Assembly: GCF_001436605.1 (NCBI RefSeq)
Contig: NZ_AYZL01000010.1
Span: forward strand, 42,544 to 106,543
DNA: 64,000 nucleotides
DNA from: Holzapfeliella floricola DSM 23037 = JCM 16512
GTDB taxonomy: Bacteria; Bacillota; Bacilli; Lactobacillales; Lactobacillaceae
Direction of reading: 5' to 3'
Shown: positions 46,001 through 54,510 of the stretch, piece after piece
How the letters are laid out: each line of letters begins with the position of its first letter
Position numbering within the stretch: the first letter of the stretch is position 1
Position numbers and translations under genes: made by a program
The notes under the pieces: generated by a model
Told to the model about the DNA's origin: nothing
Database searches by the model: none
What the model saw: only the letters and a program-made list of their open reading frames with translations

Positions 46001-46426
46001 ATGATGAGTACAGGTAAATTTATTTTTGGATTTTTAGTAGGTGCTGCAACCGGATTTGCTGCTTCAGCAATGGTTTCAGATGAAACAAAAAACGAGTTAG
46101 CTAAAAAGGGTCAAGACTTAAAAGAAAAAGCATCAGATTATGCAACACAAGCATCAGAACAATTTTCAGACTATGCTAACCAAGCAAAAGATAAAGCTGA
46201 AGAACTAAAAGCAACTTCTCAAGATAAGTTTGAAGATATGAAAGACAAGTACGATCAATCTACAGATGCACTAAAAGATCAAATCAAACGTCGTACAAAT
46301 CAAAATGATAATTCAGAAATCACAGATTTCGATGATATCGTGATTGACGGTAAACAAGCATTTAATGAAGCAAAAGATTCTTCAAAAAAAATGATTAACG
46401 ATATTGATCGTGAAATCAAAAAATAA
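46001..46426 (+). CDS. YtxH domain protein
   Basis: A 141-residue protein with a short glycine-rich hydrophobic N-terminus (FIFGFLVGAATGFAASAM) and a long charged helical tail with repeated KDKAEEL/KDKYDQ-type units, as in YtxH/general stress proteins of Firmicutes. GGGGGA precedes the tandem ATGs. It ends at a terminator and probably forms a two-gene envelope stress unit with the DUF948 gene. Confidence 0.88.
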   Translation: MMSTGKFIFGFLVGAATGFAASAMVSDETKNELAKKGQDLKEKASDYATQASEQFSDYANQAKDKAEELKATSQDKFEDMKDKYDQSTDALKDQIKRRTNQNDNSEITDFDDIVIDGKQAFNEAKDSSKKMINDIDREIKK

Positions 46427-46439
46427 TTTATTATTTAAT

Positions 46440-46468
46440 GGCAATAGCTAAGGCTTTTGCCGTTTTTT
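46440..46468 (+). terminator. Intrinsic terminator after the YtxH gene
   Basis: Stem GGCAA-t-AGC(T) / (G)GCT-t-TTGCC with a T-T mismatch, then T6. It is followed 15 bases later by the hydrolase start. Confidence 0.82.
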
Positions 46469-46485
46469 ATTTGAAAGAGAGTCAG

Positions 46486-47415
46486 ATGAAACAGTTAACT
46501 TTTTTATCAGCGGATCAAGAGACAGGGATCCACATGGTTTATTGGCTACCAGAAACCTCCCCAATAGCCACGATTCAATTGGTTCATGGCATGGCTGAGT
46601 ATAGTGAACGCTATGGTGAATTTGCTGAGTATTTTACAAAACGAGGGTATGCAGTTATTGGCCATGACCATTTGGGGCATGGCTGGTCTGTTGACAAACT
46701 CAGTCCGCAATACGGCTATTTTACATCTCACAATTCTAGTAAAGTTGTAATTGATGATATCGAACAGGTAACATCTTGGATAGAACGGCATTTTGAAAGT
46801 ATTCCTCACATTATTTTAGGGCATAGTATGGGATCATTTGCTATTAGGAGCTACTTACAAATGCCAAATAACTTTCAAAAGAATCAAGGAATTATTTTAA
46901 TGGGAACTGGTAAAAAACCCAGGTTTTTAGGTTTTGCTAGATTTATTTCTACTGTTTTGAATCAGCTAGCACCTACAAAAACTAATAATTTACTCGATAA
47001 AATAGTATTTGGAAACTATGCAAAAAGTTTTACTGAGGATAGCTTATATAATTGGTTGAGCAAAAATCAAAAAAATGTAAGAGCATATGAGCAAGATAAC
47101 TTGATGGGATTTACTTTTACTAATAATGGTTTTTATACATTATTTAAATTAATAGCTAATGCTACTCAAAAAAATTGGGCCAAACAAGTTAATCCGGATG
47201 CTGACTATTTAATCATAAGTGGTGCAAACGACCCAGTAGGGGACTATAGCGAGGGTCCAAAGAAAGTTGCTGATGAGTTAAGCACAGCAGGAGTTCATTC
47301 TATTGAACTTAAGCTTTTTGAAGACTTACGTCATGAACTTTTATTTGAAAAAGAAAAGCAAGAAGTTTACAAGATGATTGATTCTTGGACACAAAAAAAC
47401 ATCTTACAAAAGTAA
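46486..47415 (+). CDS. Alpha/beta hydrolase, lysophospholipase/monoacylglycerol lipase type
   Basis: A 309-residue serine hydrolase without a signal peptide. The oxyanion block is VHGMAEYSERYGEFAEYF, the nucleophile is Ser114 in GHSMGS, the acid is in ISGANDPVG and the histidine in LRHELLFE. GHDHLGHGWS is characteristic of the Hydrolase_4 group (PldB/monoglyceride lipase). Start ATG 46486 follows GAAAGAGAG; a longer frame begins inside the upstream terminator. The substrate is probably a lysolipid or monoglyceride. Confidence 0.9.
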   Translation: MKQLTFLSADQETGIHMVYWLPETSPIATIQLVHGMAEYSERYGEFAEYFTKRGYAVIGHDHLGHGWSVDKLSPQYGYFTSHNSSKVVIDDIEQVTSWIERHFESIPHIILGHSMGSFAIRSYLQMPNNFQKNQGIILMGTGKKPRFLGFARFISTVLNQLAPTKTNNLLDKIVFGNYAKSFTEDSLYNWLSKNQKNVRAYEQDNLMGFTFTNNGFYTLFKLIANATQKNWAKQVNPDADYLIISGANDPVGDYSEGPKKVADELSTAGVHSIELKLFEDLRHELLFEKEKQEVYKMIDSWTQKNILQK

Positions 47416-47425
47416 GATGTTTTTA
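47393..47425. terminator. Bidirectional terminator overlapping the hydrolase gene end
   Basis: Stem AAAACATCTTAC / GTAAGATGTTTT with loop AAAA; it includes the hydrolase stop codon and ends three bases from the pepQ stop. Confidence 0.92.
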
Positions 47426-47427
47426 AT

Positions 47428-48534
47428 TTAATCTCTAACCATAATTTCTGTTAAATCTTTAGGTGTATGGGTAAATGAGTTGAATTTTTCGTCATCTAGG
47501 TAACCGCAATCTTCGATTCTAACACCAGCTACACCAGGAATATAAATACCTGGTTCAATTGAAAAAGCCATGCCAGCTTTAAGTTCTAAATTGTTATGTT
47601 CCATTAGTGAAGGATATTCATGAGTTGAAGTACCAATTCCATGGCCTAAACGGTGAACAAAGTATTCACCATAGCCAGCTTTAGTAATAACATCACGCGC
47701 AATCTTATCAAGCTCTGAAGCATAAACACCTGGTTTAGCAGCCTTTTGTGCAGCAAGTTGTGCTTCTAGTACAACTTGATAAATTTCAAGTTCTTTTTCA
47801 CTTGGTGTACCATAAGCAACTGTACGGGATGCATCACTCATATAACCTTGGTTGACTGTTCCTAAGTCAAAAAGAACAAGTTGATTTGGTTCAACTTGGG
47901 TATCTGTTGGTGCGCCGTGAGGATTTGAAGCGTTCTTACCCGCCTGAACAATGGTATCAAAACTTGTATGCATGACACCACGTTTTTGAAGTGCATATTC
48001 AATTTCAGCAACAACTTGTTTTTCACTAATACCATTTCTTAATGCATTGAAACCAATTTGAAAAGCATAATCCGCATCTTGGCCGGCTTTAATCATTAAA
48101 TCAAGCTCATCTTGTGATTTGTATAACTGCATTTCTTGAATAAAGCGAGTTAAGCTGTATTTGAATTGTGCATTTGGAAATTCTTCTTGCATTGCTTCAA
48201 GTTTTTCAACTGATAAGCTATCTTTTTCAGTTGCCCACGAAACATTTTCTTTTTGACGATCCTTGATATGATCTGCAATCAAAGCAAATGGATCTTGGTG
48301 GTCAAGGTAACCAAATACATCGTATTTAAAGCCGGAGGCTTTGGCTACTTCTACGTCTAATTGTGGTGTAAATAGGAAAGGATCTGCATTTTTTAAGACA
48401 AAAAGCCCCAAAATTCTTTCTTCAGGATGTGATTCAAATCCTGTAAAGTAGTGAACATTTTTAGGGTTACTAATATAAGCAACATCAATATTGTTGTCAT
48501 ATAGCCAGTTCTTTAGTTGATCAATTTTTTGCAT
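47428..48534 (-). CDS. pepQ: Xaa-Pro dipeptidase
   Basis: A cytoplasmic M24B prolidase of 368 residues. Metal ligands appear in VLFDLGTVNQGYMSDASRT (two aspartates, in pieces), HRLGHGIGTSTHEYP, SIEPGIYIPG and VRIEDCGYL. The start ATG 48534 yields the length typical for lactobacillary PepQ; the frame runs on to 48762 but that part overlaps the divergent ccpA and is not coding. Divergent pepQ/ccpA with a cre site between is a known lactobacillus arrangement in which CcpA represses or tunes both. Confidence 0.95.
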   Translation of the reverse strand: MQKIDQLKNWLYDNNIDVAYISNPKNVHYFTGFESHPEERILGLFVLKNADPFLFTPQLDVEVAKASGFKYDVFGYLDHQDPFALIADHIKDRQKENVSWATEKDSLSVEKLEAMQEEFPNAQFKYSLTRFIQEMQLYKSQDELDLMIKAGQDADYAFQIGFNALRNGISEKQVVAEIEYALQKRGVMHTSFDTIVQAGKNASNPHGAPTDTQVEPNQLVLFDLGTVNQGYMSDASRTVAYGTPSEKELEIYQVVLEAQLAAQKAAKPGVYASELDKIARDVITKAGYGEYFVHRLGHGIGTSTHEYPSLMEHNNLELKAGMAFSIEPGIYIPGVAGVRIEDCGYLDDEKFNSFTHTPKDLTEIMVRD

Positions 48535-48604
48535 GAATGACGTACCTTCTTTTCTTTTAAGTTTGTTTTTGATTATAGCACATTTTTTAATATTTTTATA
48601 ATAA

Positions 48605-48618
48605 AGTAAGCGTTTGCA
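48605..48618. promoter_or_regulatory. cre site between pepQ and ccpA
   Basis: AGTAAGCGTTTGCA fits the catabolite-responsive element TGNAANCGNWNNCA at all but the first position. It overlaps a likely ccpA -35 (TTGCAA, 48614-48619; -10 TAATTT at 48637-48642), consistent with autoregulation, and lies upstream of the pepQ -10 (TATAAT on the minus strand, 48572-48577). Confidence 0.8.
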
Positions 48619-48682
48619 AAAAGTACTTAAATTTGCTAATTTTAAACTAGGAAGTCGTGATGAATAGCGTGAGGATAAGTTT

Positions 48683-49675
48683 ATGAAAAAAAGTACAATC
48701 ACCATATATGATGTAGCAAAAAAAGCCGATGTTTCAATGGCAACCGTTTCAAGAGTAGTCAATGGTACAGGAAAAGTAAAAGAAGAAACAAGACAAAAGG
48801 TTCAACAAATAATAGAGGATATGGGCTATCATCCTAATGCTGTCGCAAGAGGACTAGCCAGTCAAAAGACAACAACGATTGGCATATTTTTACCAGATTT
48901 AAATAATGCTTATTTTAATGAATTAGCACAGGGGATAGATGATGTTTCGAAGCTCTACAATTATAATATTATCTTAATGAGTTCAAGTATTAGTCACCAA
49001 AACGAAAAAGATGTACTTAGAAGTTTATTTTCTCAACAGGTAGATGGTATTGTCTACATGTCATATGATATTTCAGATGAAGTTTGTGATTTGTTGTATG
49101 AAAAAGGGATTCCAACTGTTTTGGCAGGAGTTATAGATTATAAAAGACAACTACCATCAGTTAACATTGATTATAAAGCAGCAACTTTTGAGGTTATGGA
49201 AAGATTTGCTCAAAAATATAATTCAATAGCGCTTGTTGTACAAGATAAAAATACTAATGTTAATCAAGATTTTCGTTGTAAAGGTATGGCAGAAGCAGCA
49301 AAAAAATATCCAAAGATTCAGTTTGAAGTTATCAGAGCAGGTTATGGCTACGAAAATGGTTTGGCTGTCTTTAATGAAGTAAAAGCAAAAAAAATACAGG
49401 CTATTTTAACCACCGATGATAGTGTAGCTATCGGTATTTTAAACGCAGCAAGTGATCAAGGTATTAAAATTCCAGAAGAACTTGAAGTAATGTCTGCTAT
49501 GAACACTAAATTAGCTTTAATGGCAAGACCCGAGTTATCATCCATCAGTCAGCCATTATACGATATGGGGGCCGTTGCGATGAGAATGCTTACAAAACTA
49601 ATGAAAAAAGAAGTCGTACAAGATCAGCAAGTGATTTTACCTCACGAAATTATTAATCGAAAAAGCACAAAATAA
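48683..49675 (+). CDS. ccpA: Catabolite control protein A
   Basis: The LacI-family master regulator of carbon catabolite control, 330 residues. The helix-turn-helix and hinge (TIYDVAKKADVSMATVSRVV, then NGTGKVKEETRQKV) are at residues 5-40. The core domain has the periplasmic-binding-protein fold with VDGIVYMSYDIS. It binds cre sites with HPr-Ser46-P (HPr gene at 22.2 kb). GAGGAT precedes the ATG. Confidence 0.96.
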   Translation: MKKSTITIYDVAKKADVSMATVSRVVNGTGKVKEETRQKVQQIIEDMGYHPNAVARGLASQKTTTIGIFLPDLNNAYFNELAQGIDDVSKLYNYNIILMSSSISHQNEKDVLRSLFSQQVDGIVYMSYDISDEVCDLLYEKGIPTVLAGVIDYKRQLPSVNIDYKAATFEVMERFAQKYNSIALVVQDKNTNVNQDFRCKGMAEAAKKYPKIQFEVIRAGYGYENGLAVFNEVKAKKIQAILTTDDSVAIGILNAASDQGIKIPEELEVMSAMNTKLALMARPELSSISQPLYDMGAVAMRMLTKLMKKEVVQDQQVILPHEIINRKSTK

Positions 49676-49703
49676 AAAACGCTATCAATAAGATAGCGTT
49701 TTT
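49675..49703. terminator. Bidirectional terminator between ccpA and the amidotransferase gene
   Basis: Stem AAAACGCTATC / GATAGCGTTTT with loop AATAA. Confidence 0.92.
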
Positions 49704-50379
49704 ATTTTGTAATAAAGTTAAGTAGTTTAAACATGACTTCTTTATTTTCTTTTGGCACATCAAAATTTAATATGGCTTCGGCGTCTTGTTCAAGCACAGA
49801 GTCTTTAATGTAATCAAAATCATTTGTAACCATTTCTTTTACATTAACATCTTCGGGTTCAAAGTGGAATTGTAGTCCAATAATATTGTTATTTAAAATG
49901 AATCCTTGGTTAGTTAAATATTGGCTTGAGAAAAGTAATTCCGCTTCGTGTGGAATTTGGAATGTTTCTTCATGCCAGTGAAGGGCAGTTAATTCTTTTG
50001 GAATATCTGGGATAATGTTAGATTCAAGATATACTTTATCCCAGCCGACTTCTTTAACTCGCGCTTTAGTTACCGTGTAGCCTAATGCTTTTGTGATTTG
50101 TTGAGCACCATAACAAGCACCGAAGATAGGTTTTTGTTGTTTAATGAGCGTTCTGATTAAATCTCTTTCTGTCATAATCCAATCGTCATTATCATTTGGA
50201 CTCATTGGACCACCTAGAATAATTAGTAAGTCTGTTTCATCAGCTGTTGGTAACACACCATTATAAAAGTAAGGGTGGTAGATAAAAAGGTCATGGTGAT
50301 TTTCTTTTGCCCAAGCCCCAATAGAGCCAATCCCCTCATTTGGTGTATGTTGTAAAACATTAATTCTCATCTGTCGCAC
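49702..50379 (-). CDS. Class I glutamine amidotransferase-like protein
   Basis: A 225-residue stand-alone GATase domain related to GMP synthase amidotransferase. The nucleophile is Cys89 in GACYGAQQI, the histidine and glutamate are in GLQFHFEPED, and the oxyanion strand is ILGGPMSPND. Such orphan proteins may release ammonia for unknown acceptors or act as gamma-glutamyl hydrolases. No synthase partner is adjacent. Confidence 0.9.
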   Translation of the reverse strand: MRQMRINVLQHTPNEGIGSIGAWAKENHHDLFIYHPYFYNGVLPTADETDLLIILGGPMSPNDNDDWIMTERDLIRTLIKQQKPIFGACYGAQQITKALGYTVTKARVKEVGWDKVYLESNIIPDIPKELTALHWHEETFQIPHEAELLFSSQYLTNQGFILNNNIIGLQFHFEPEDVNVKEMVTNDFDYIKDSVLEQDAEAILNFDVPKENKEVMFKLLNFITK

Positions 50380-50434
50380 CTCGATTATTCAATTTTATTG
50401 GTTCAATCATACACTTAAAAATTTAAAGCCACAA

Positions 50435-51175
50435 TTATTTTAAAAAGAATTTTTTGATTGATTGGGTGTATCGAATCGAAAATTTACAAGAAATTTGATT
50501 ATCAAAAAAGAGTTTTCTTTTTGAAAAATCAATTTGTGCAATATTGAGTGGATTAACTAAAGTTGTACGACTGATTCTTAAAAGTTCAGGATATTGGCTA
50601 AGAATTTCTTTTAAAGTGCCATAAAAAGAGTGGGAACTATTTTTTGCTTGAAGGGTAAGTTGATGATTATTAGCCGACTTAATAAATAGAATTTCAGAAA
50701 AATTGAGATTATAAAGCATTGTGCCAACTTTAAATGAGAATAGCTGTTGTTTGTTTTGAAGTTGCTGATAAATTCGATTTTCGGCTAACTCCATTAGTTT
50801 AAAAATTTCAGCCCTTAGTACAGTTTGAGATAAGGATTTGTCGATAAATCCAAGTAGTTCAATATGTTGATGAACAGATTGTGTAATGACTGAATCATAA
50901 TTTGAAATAAAAACAATCTTACCTTCAGGATCATTTTGGCGAATGACTTTAGCTAAATCTAATCCTGTGAGTTTGTGATTTAATTCTAAGTCTAGGAAGT
51001 ATAAACTATTTTGAGCTTGGGTTGATTTAAGTGTATGAATAAATTCATCAGGATTTGAAGTGACTAATGCTAAGTTAAAGCGGTGTTCGTGAAAGAGCAA
51101 GTAATCTGAAATAATCGATTCAATAAGTGTTAAATATGTTGGATTATCTTCGCAAATATAAATCGAAATAGACAT
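50435..51175 (-). CDS. LytTR-family response regulator (AgrA/ComE type)
   Basis: A 246-residue regulator. The receiver has the acidic pocket YICED and phosphorylated Asp62 in YFLDLELNHKLTG, typical of AgrA/ComE/PlnC proteins that control peptide-induced genes. The C-terminal LytTR DNA-binding domain has LFIKSANNHQLTL, LLRISRTTLVNPLNI and ends near KKFFLK. It starts nine bases after the kinase gene. Targets are not known; the exported-protein gene at 52.2 kb is the nearest candidate. Confidence 0.92.
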   Translation of the reverse strand: MSISIYICEDNPTYLTLIESIISDYLLFHEHRFNLALVTSNPDEFIHTLKSTQAQNSLYFLDLELNHKLTGLDLAKVIRQNDPEGKIVFISNYDSVITQSVHQHIELLGFIDKSLSQTVLRAEIFKLMELAENRIYQQLQNKQQLFSFKVGTMLYNLNFSEILFIKSANNHQLTLQAKNSSHSFYGTLKEILSQYPELLRISRTTLVNPLNIAQIDFSKRKLFFDNQISCKFSIRYTQSIKKFFLK

Positions 51176-51183
51176 AATTCCTC

Positions 51184-52023
51184 CTAGAGTTGAGTAAGTG
51201 TCATTTGAGCTGTAAAAGTAGTATCTGAGATAGTGTAGTCAATCAAAGCATTTTTATGATGCTTGCTGATACTGTCAACTAATGGTAGACCATAGCCTTT
51301 GTGGTTCGGCTTAGTTGTAAAGTGAGCTTTTCGAATTTGTTGTAAGTTTATTATCTGACTTTGTGGTATTTGGTTTGTGATACTGAGTGTAAGCTGGTTA
51401 TCAAGCTGATCAATTTTAATATCAATTTTTTGTTTATCAAGCTCTACCTGATTGGCGTTGGATAACCAATTGCCAATGATTCGTAAGAAATCAAACTCTT
51501 CCATTGGAATTTCGAAAATTTCGTCAGGGCAGTGGATAGTAATGGTTGTATTGGTTCCTTGACTCTGATTAATAGCTTTAATAAGAAGGCTTCTAAGGTA
51601 ATGAACGTGAATGTTTTTGATATCTTTATAATGATCAAAAGCTGGTGTTTGGAGTTGAGTTTTGCTGTATTGGTTAAACCGGTTAAGGTGATCTTTCAGT
51701 TCATTGTTATCTTGTTTATCAGCAAAATGTGAAAGGGATGCCATTATATGTTTATAGTCATGTTTAAACTGACTAACGGTTTGATACTCATCACTTAGTT
51801 GTGTGGAATAAGCTTCAAGGGACTCAGAATTGTCATGCAAGATTTGAATCCATTCAAAAATACTTTTGCCAAATGTATAGGCTAAGAATCCATTACCTAA
51901 TATAGCAACTAAACAAAGAGCTACTTGAAACCAACTATTTGAATAAATTAAAGTTACAATACTAGTTGCAACAAATGCAGTAAATACAATTAATGATTGA
52001 ATCAGTTGACGTAGTTTTTTCAT
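51184..52023 (-). CDS. GHKL histidine kinase with only two membrane segments (AgrC/ComD-like catalytic part)
   Basis: A 279-residue kinase starting at ATG 52023, which follows GGAGGATTTT; the longer frame to 52101 has no ribosome binding site. Membrane segments lie at about residues 8-28 and 33-52, then a short coiled coil. The phosphorylated histidine is His88 in QFKHDYKHIMASL, and the GHKL domain has IIGNWLSNANQ and KGYGLPLVDSISKHH. AgrC/ComD sensors normally have six or more membrane segments to bind peptides, so this is a much reduced sensor. No agrB, agrD or peptide gene was found beside it. Confidence 0.88.
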   Translation of the reverse strand: MKKLRQLIQSLIVFTAFVATSIVTLIYSNSWFQVALCLVAILGNGFLAYTFGKSIFEWIQILHDNSESLEAYSTQLSDEYQTVSQFKHDYKHIMASLSHFADKQDNNELKDHLNRFNQYSKTQLQTPAFDHYKDIKNIHVHYLRSLLIKAINQSQGTNTTITIHCPDEIFEIPMEEFDFLRIIGNWLSNANQVELDKQKIDIKIDQLDNQLTLSITNQIPQSQIINLQQIRKAHFTTKPNHKGYGLPLVDSISKHHKNALIDYTISDTTFTAQMTLTQL

Positions 52024-52149
52024 AAAATCCTCCATGTAGTCATTATAGTTATATTGTAACGGATAGTAAGCACAATTGAACAAGAACACCTTAAGTGTCA
52101 TGATTTTTAGCTTAAACGTCTATAATTATTAAATTTTTAAAAATAATAT

Positions 52150-52177
52150 TTCGAGATTAAACTCAGTTTGTTATACT
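52150..52177 (+). promoter_or_regulatory. Promoter of the exported-protein gene
   Basis: TTCGAG (52150-52155), 16 bases, TATACT (52172-52177), with GGAGG of the gene about 20 bases further on. The -35 is weak, which fits a promoter needing an activator. Confidence 0.5.
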
Positions 52178-52209
52178 ACGTCACAACTTAAACTATTGGA
52201 GGAAATAAA

Positions 52210-53454
52210 ATGAAAAAATCGTATTTAGTATCAGGATTAGCACTGGCTACTGCAGCTTTTGGATTGACTTTATCTCAACCTCAACAAGAAGCACAAGCTA
52301 AGGCAGTTTATGATAAAACAGCAACATCAAACTACGTGGATGGTTTTGGCCCAGCAACTTGGAAATCTGTTAATGGTCAATTTGAACTTAGTGGTCATTA
52401 TTTAAACAACGGGACCAAATGGCGTGTAACTGAAATCACTTCACCAGATAATTACTCACTATGGTATGGTGTTGGCAATGGGGAATATGCAAATAGCCAA
52501 TACTTTGATTTAGGTAATGAGATTTCATACCAAGAATTAAACGCAGTTGTGAAAGTGACCAAACAAGGTCAAGCACCGTTAGTCTCATCCACACAACAAG
52601 TCGTTGGGTCATTGCCAGCAGGTAGTGAATGGCAAACCTCAATGCGTTTTGTTAATAATGGTCAAGTTTTCTATTTAGTCGGACCTAATCAATGGGTTAG
52701 TGCCAATGATGCAAGTATTGTTTCTGAAACTTCACGTGGTCAAAAAGGGTTTGCAGGATTTACACCGTTAACTTCAAATGAAGATGATACAATCGATTAC
52801 AACTTTATTTCAACTATGTTAACTAGATTCAAAAACCAAATTGAACCTTCATTACCAGATGTGACAACACAAACTTTAAGACAATTAGAAAAAGATCCTG
52901 AAGGGACAATGAAGCAACTATCTCAAGCAATTACCAAATCATTCACTGCTCAAGACGGTAACTTGAACAAAGATAAAATTTATCAATTATTACGCAAAGC
53001 TTCAATGCCAGAACAAACAGCTAAATTAGTAGTTGATAATATCAACTTATCTAAAGATGACCTAGCTAACAATAGTTTGACTGACAATTTTAATAAAGTG
53101 ATGACATCATTTTCAAAACAATTGCTAGATCAAAACGGTAATGTTGATCAAACAAAGGTTTATAATTATGCTATTCAAGCAGGGATGCCAGAACAAGAAG
53201 CTAAACAATTTACTGAACAAATGAAACAATCTCAAGCTTCGATTCAAGCAAGTTCACAAAACTTTTTAGAACAAATCCAAAAGCAAGTGCAACAATCAAT
53301 GAACCAAGTGACCAGCCAATTTTTAAATGAAGACGGCACAATCAATAAAGATAAGGCTTACAATTACTTGGTTCAATCAAATGTACCTGCTGATCAAGCT
53401 AATGAATTAGTAAATCAAATGATTGAACAACAAAAACAATCGCAAACAAAATAA
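52210..53454 (+). CDS. Exported protein with SLAP-like N-terminal modules and a C-terminal threefold repeat
   Basis: A 414-residue secreted protein. A signal peptide (basic MKK, hydrophobic core, cleavage after AQA at residue 30) is clear. Residues about 31-185 contain two modules ending in tryptophan/tyrosine-rich strands (LWYGVGNGEYANSQYFDLG; YLVGPNQWVSANDASIV) that resemble SLAP-type surface domains. The C-terminal half has three copies of a roughly 31-residue unit starting near 248, 308 and 375, with pattern D-G-N-x(4)-K-x-Y...M-P-E-Q-x-A-K. No LPxTG or lipobox is present. Related to the next gene product. Confidence 0.85.
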   Translation: MKKSYLVSGLALATAAFGLTLSQPQQEAQAKAVYDKTATSNYVDGFGPATWKSVNGQFELSGHYLNNGTKWRVTEITSPDNYSLWYGVGNGEYANSQYFDLGNEISYQELNAVVKVTKQGQAPLVSSTQQVVGSLPAGSEWQTSMRFVNNGQVFYLVGPNQWVSANDASIVSETSRGQKGFAGFTPLTSNEDDTIDYNFISTMLTRFKNQIEPSLPDVTTQTLRQLEKDPEGTMKQLSQAITKSFTAQDGNLNKDKIYQLLRKASMPEQTAKLVVDNINLSKDDLANNSLTDNFNKVMTSFSKQLLDQNGNVDQTKVYNYAIQAGMPEQEAKQFTEQMKQSQASIQASSQNFLEQIQKQVQQSMNQVTSQFLNEDGTINKDKAYNYLVQSNVPADQANELVNQMIEQQKQSQTK

Positions 53455-53456
53455 GT

Positions 53457-53497
53457 CCAAAAAGCTAATTGACCTCAAGGTCAGTTAGCTTTTTTAT
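53457..53497 (+). terminator. Intrinsic terminator after the first exported-protein gene
   Basis: Stem AAAAGCTAA-t-TGACC / GGTCA-g-TTAGCTTTT, loop TCAA, then T-rich. Confidence 0.92.
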
Positions 53498-53603
53498 TTT
53501 TTCTAAAGTTCATTAACTTTTAATAAAGCTTGTTAGTAGTAGGTTTTAACTACTTAGGTTATCCGTTACGCTAGCAACTAGGATAAATAAGGAGGATACA
53601 TAT

Positions 53604-54452
53604 ATCAAGAAAACAACGATTATTTCAGGATTGGCAGTAGCAACTGCAGCTATTGGGTTAAGTTTTACGCAAATAGGTTCAGATACACAAGCTAGAGAAA
53701 TTTTTGATAAAACAGCGACAGCTAATTATGTCAAAGGTTTCGGGGTTTCAACATGGCAATTAGATAGTAATCATCATTTTCAGCCTACGGGACACTATTT
53801 ACCAACGGACTCTGCTTGGAAAATCATTGATATAGAGTCAGAAAAGGTAGGCGATATCGAAAAATTATGGTATAAGGTAGGTAATAATGAATACGTTGAT
53901 AGTAACTATTTTGATTTAGGAAATGAAACAGCTAAACAGGAAATGGATGGAATTGTTCAAGTTAAAGCTGATGCTGCTGAAAGCGGTAATTTTAAACGTG
54001 GAACAACTTGGAAGGTTTTTGCAAGACAAATTGGCGACAATCAGTCTTACTACAATGTTGGCAATAATACCTGGATTGGGAGTTCATCAGTTGAATTGAT
54101 TTCAGAAAATAGCAGAAAGCAAAAGACAGTACAAACGCTTGAACCATTACCTGAAAGTCGTATAGATGACGAAGTCGATTATCGGTTTTTTCTAAAAAAA
54201 GTTAATGAAAACAAAGATAATCCCAACTTCATTCAACAATCGAGACAATCTGTTATTGATCAAACTAAAGGATACGAGAGTTTTATAGCAAGAATCTTAG
54301 ATGCTAGTCAGATTGATTTTTCAAAAATTGCACTAAGATCAGCCAAAACAATGCAACATGCCCAAGCTCCTAAAAATGAAATCAAAGAAACTTTGACTAA
54401 TATGAAGTTTACTGACTCAGAAATTAATTATGCACTTTCTCATTTAGATTAA
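53604..54452 (+). CDS. Second exported protein, paralogous N-terminus; start codon appears to be ATC
   Basis: A 282-codon frame if read from ATC at 53604, which lies eight bases after AAGGAGG (53589-53595). From there the sequence reads KKTTIISGLAVATAAIGLSF, homologous to the signal peptide of the upstream protein, with cleavage after TQA. No ATG, GTG or TTG is available at the right place; TTG 53631 would remove the basic end of the signal peptide. The mature N-terminal 150 residues parallel the upstream protein (DKTATANYVKGFG, LWYKVGNNEYVDSNYFDLG, NVGNNTWIGSSSVELI); the repeat region is reduced to one unit. No clear promoter precedes it. Confidence 0.7.
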   Translation: MKKTTIISGLAVATAAIGLSFTQIGSDTQAREIFDKTATANYVKGFGVSTWQLDSNHHFQPTGHYLPTDSAWKIIDIESEKVGDIEKLWYKVGNNEYVDSNYFDLGNETAKQEMDGIVQVKADAAESGNFKRGTTWKVFARQIGDNQSYYNVGNNTWIGSSSVELISENSRKQKTVQTLEPLPESRIDDEVDYRFFLKKVNENKDNPNFIQQSRQSVIDQTKGYESFIARILDASQIDFSKIALRSAKTMQHAQAPKNEIKETLTNMKFTDSEINYALSHLD

Positions 54453-54510
54453 AAGTGGTTAAGTATGGACTATTAGTTACTAAACAAATAGCCGATAACT
54501 AGGAGGTCAT

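Noticed and set aside
48535..48762. N-terminal extension of PepQ
   Set aside because: The extension runs through the divergent promoter and into ccpA; the ATG at 48534 gives the standard length.
52024..52209. Hidden signalling-peptide gene between kinase and exported protein
   Set aside because: No small frame with a ribosome binding site and a double-glycine or AgrD-like pattern could be found.
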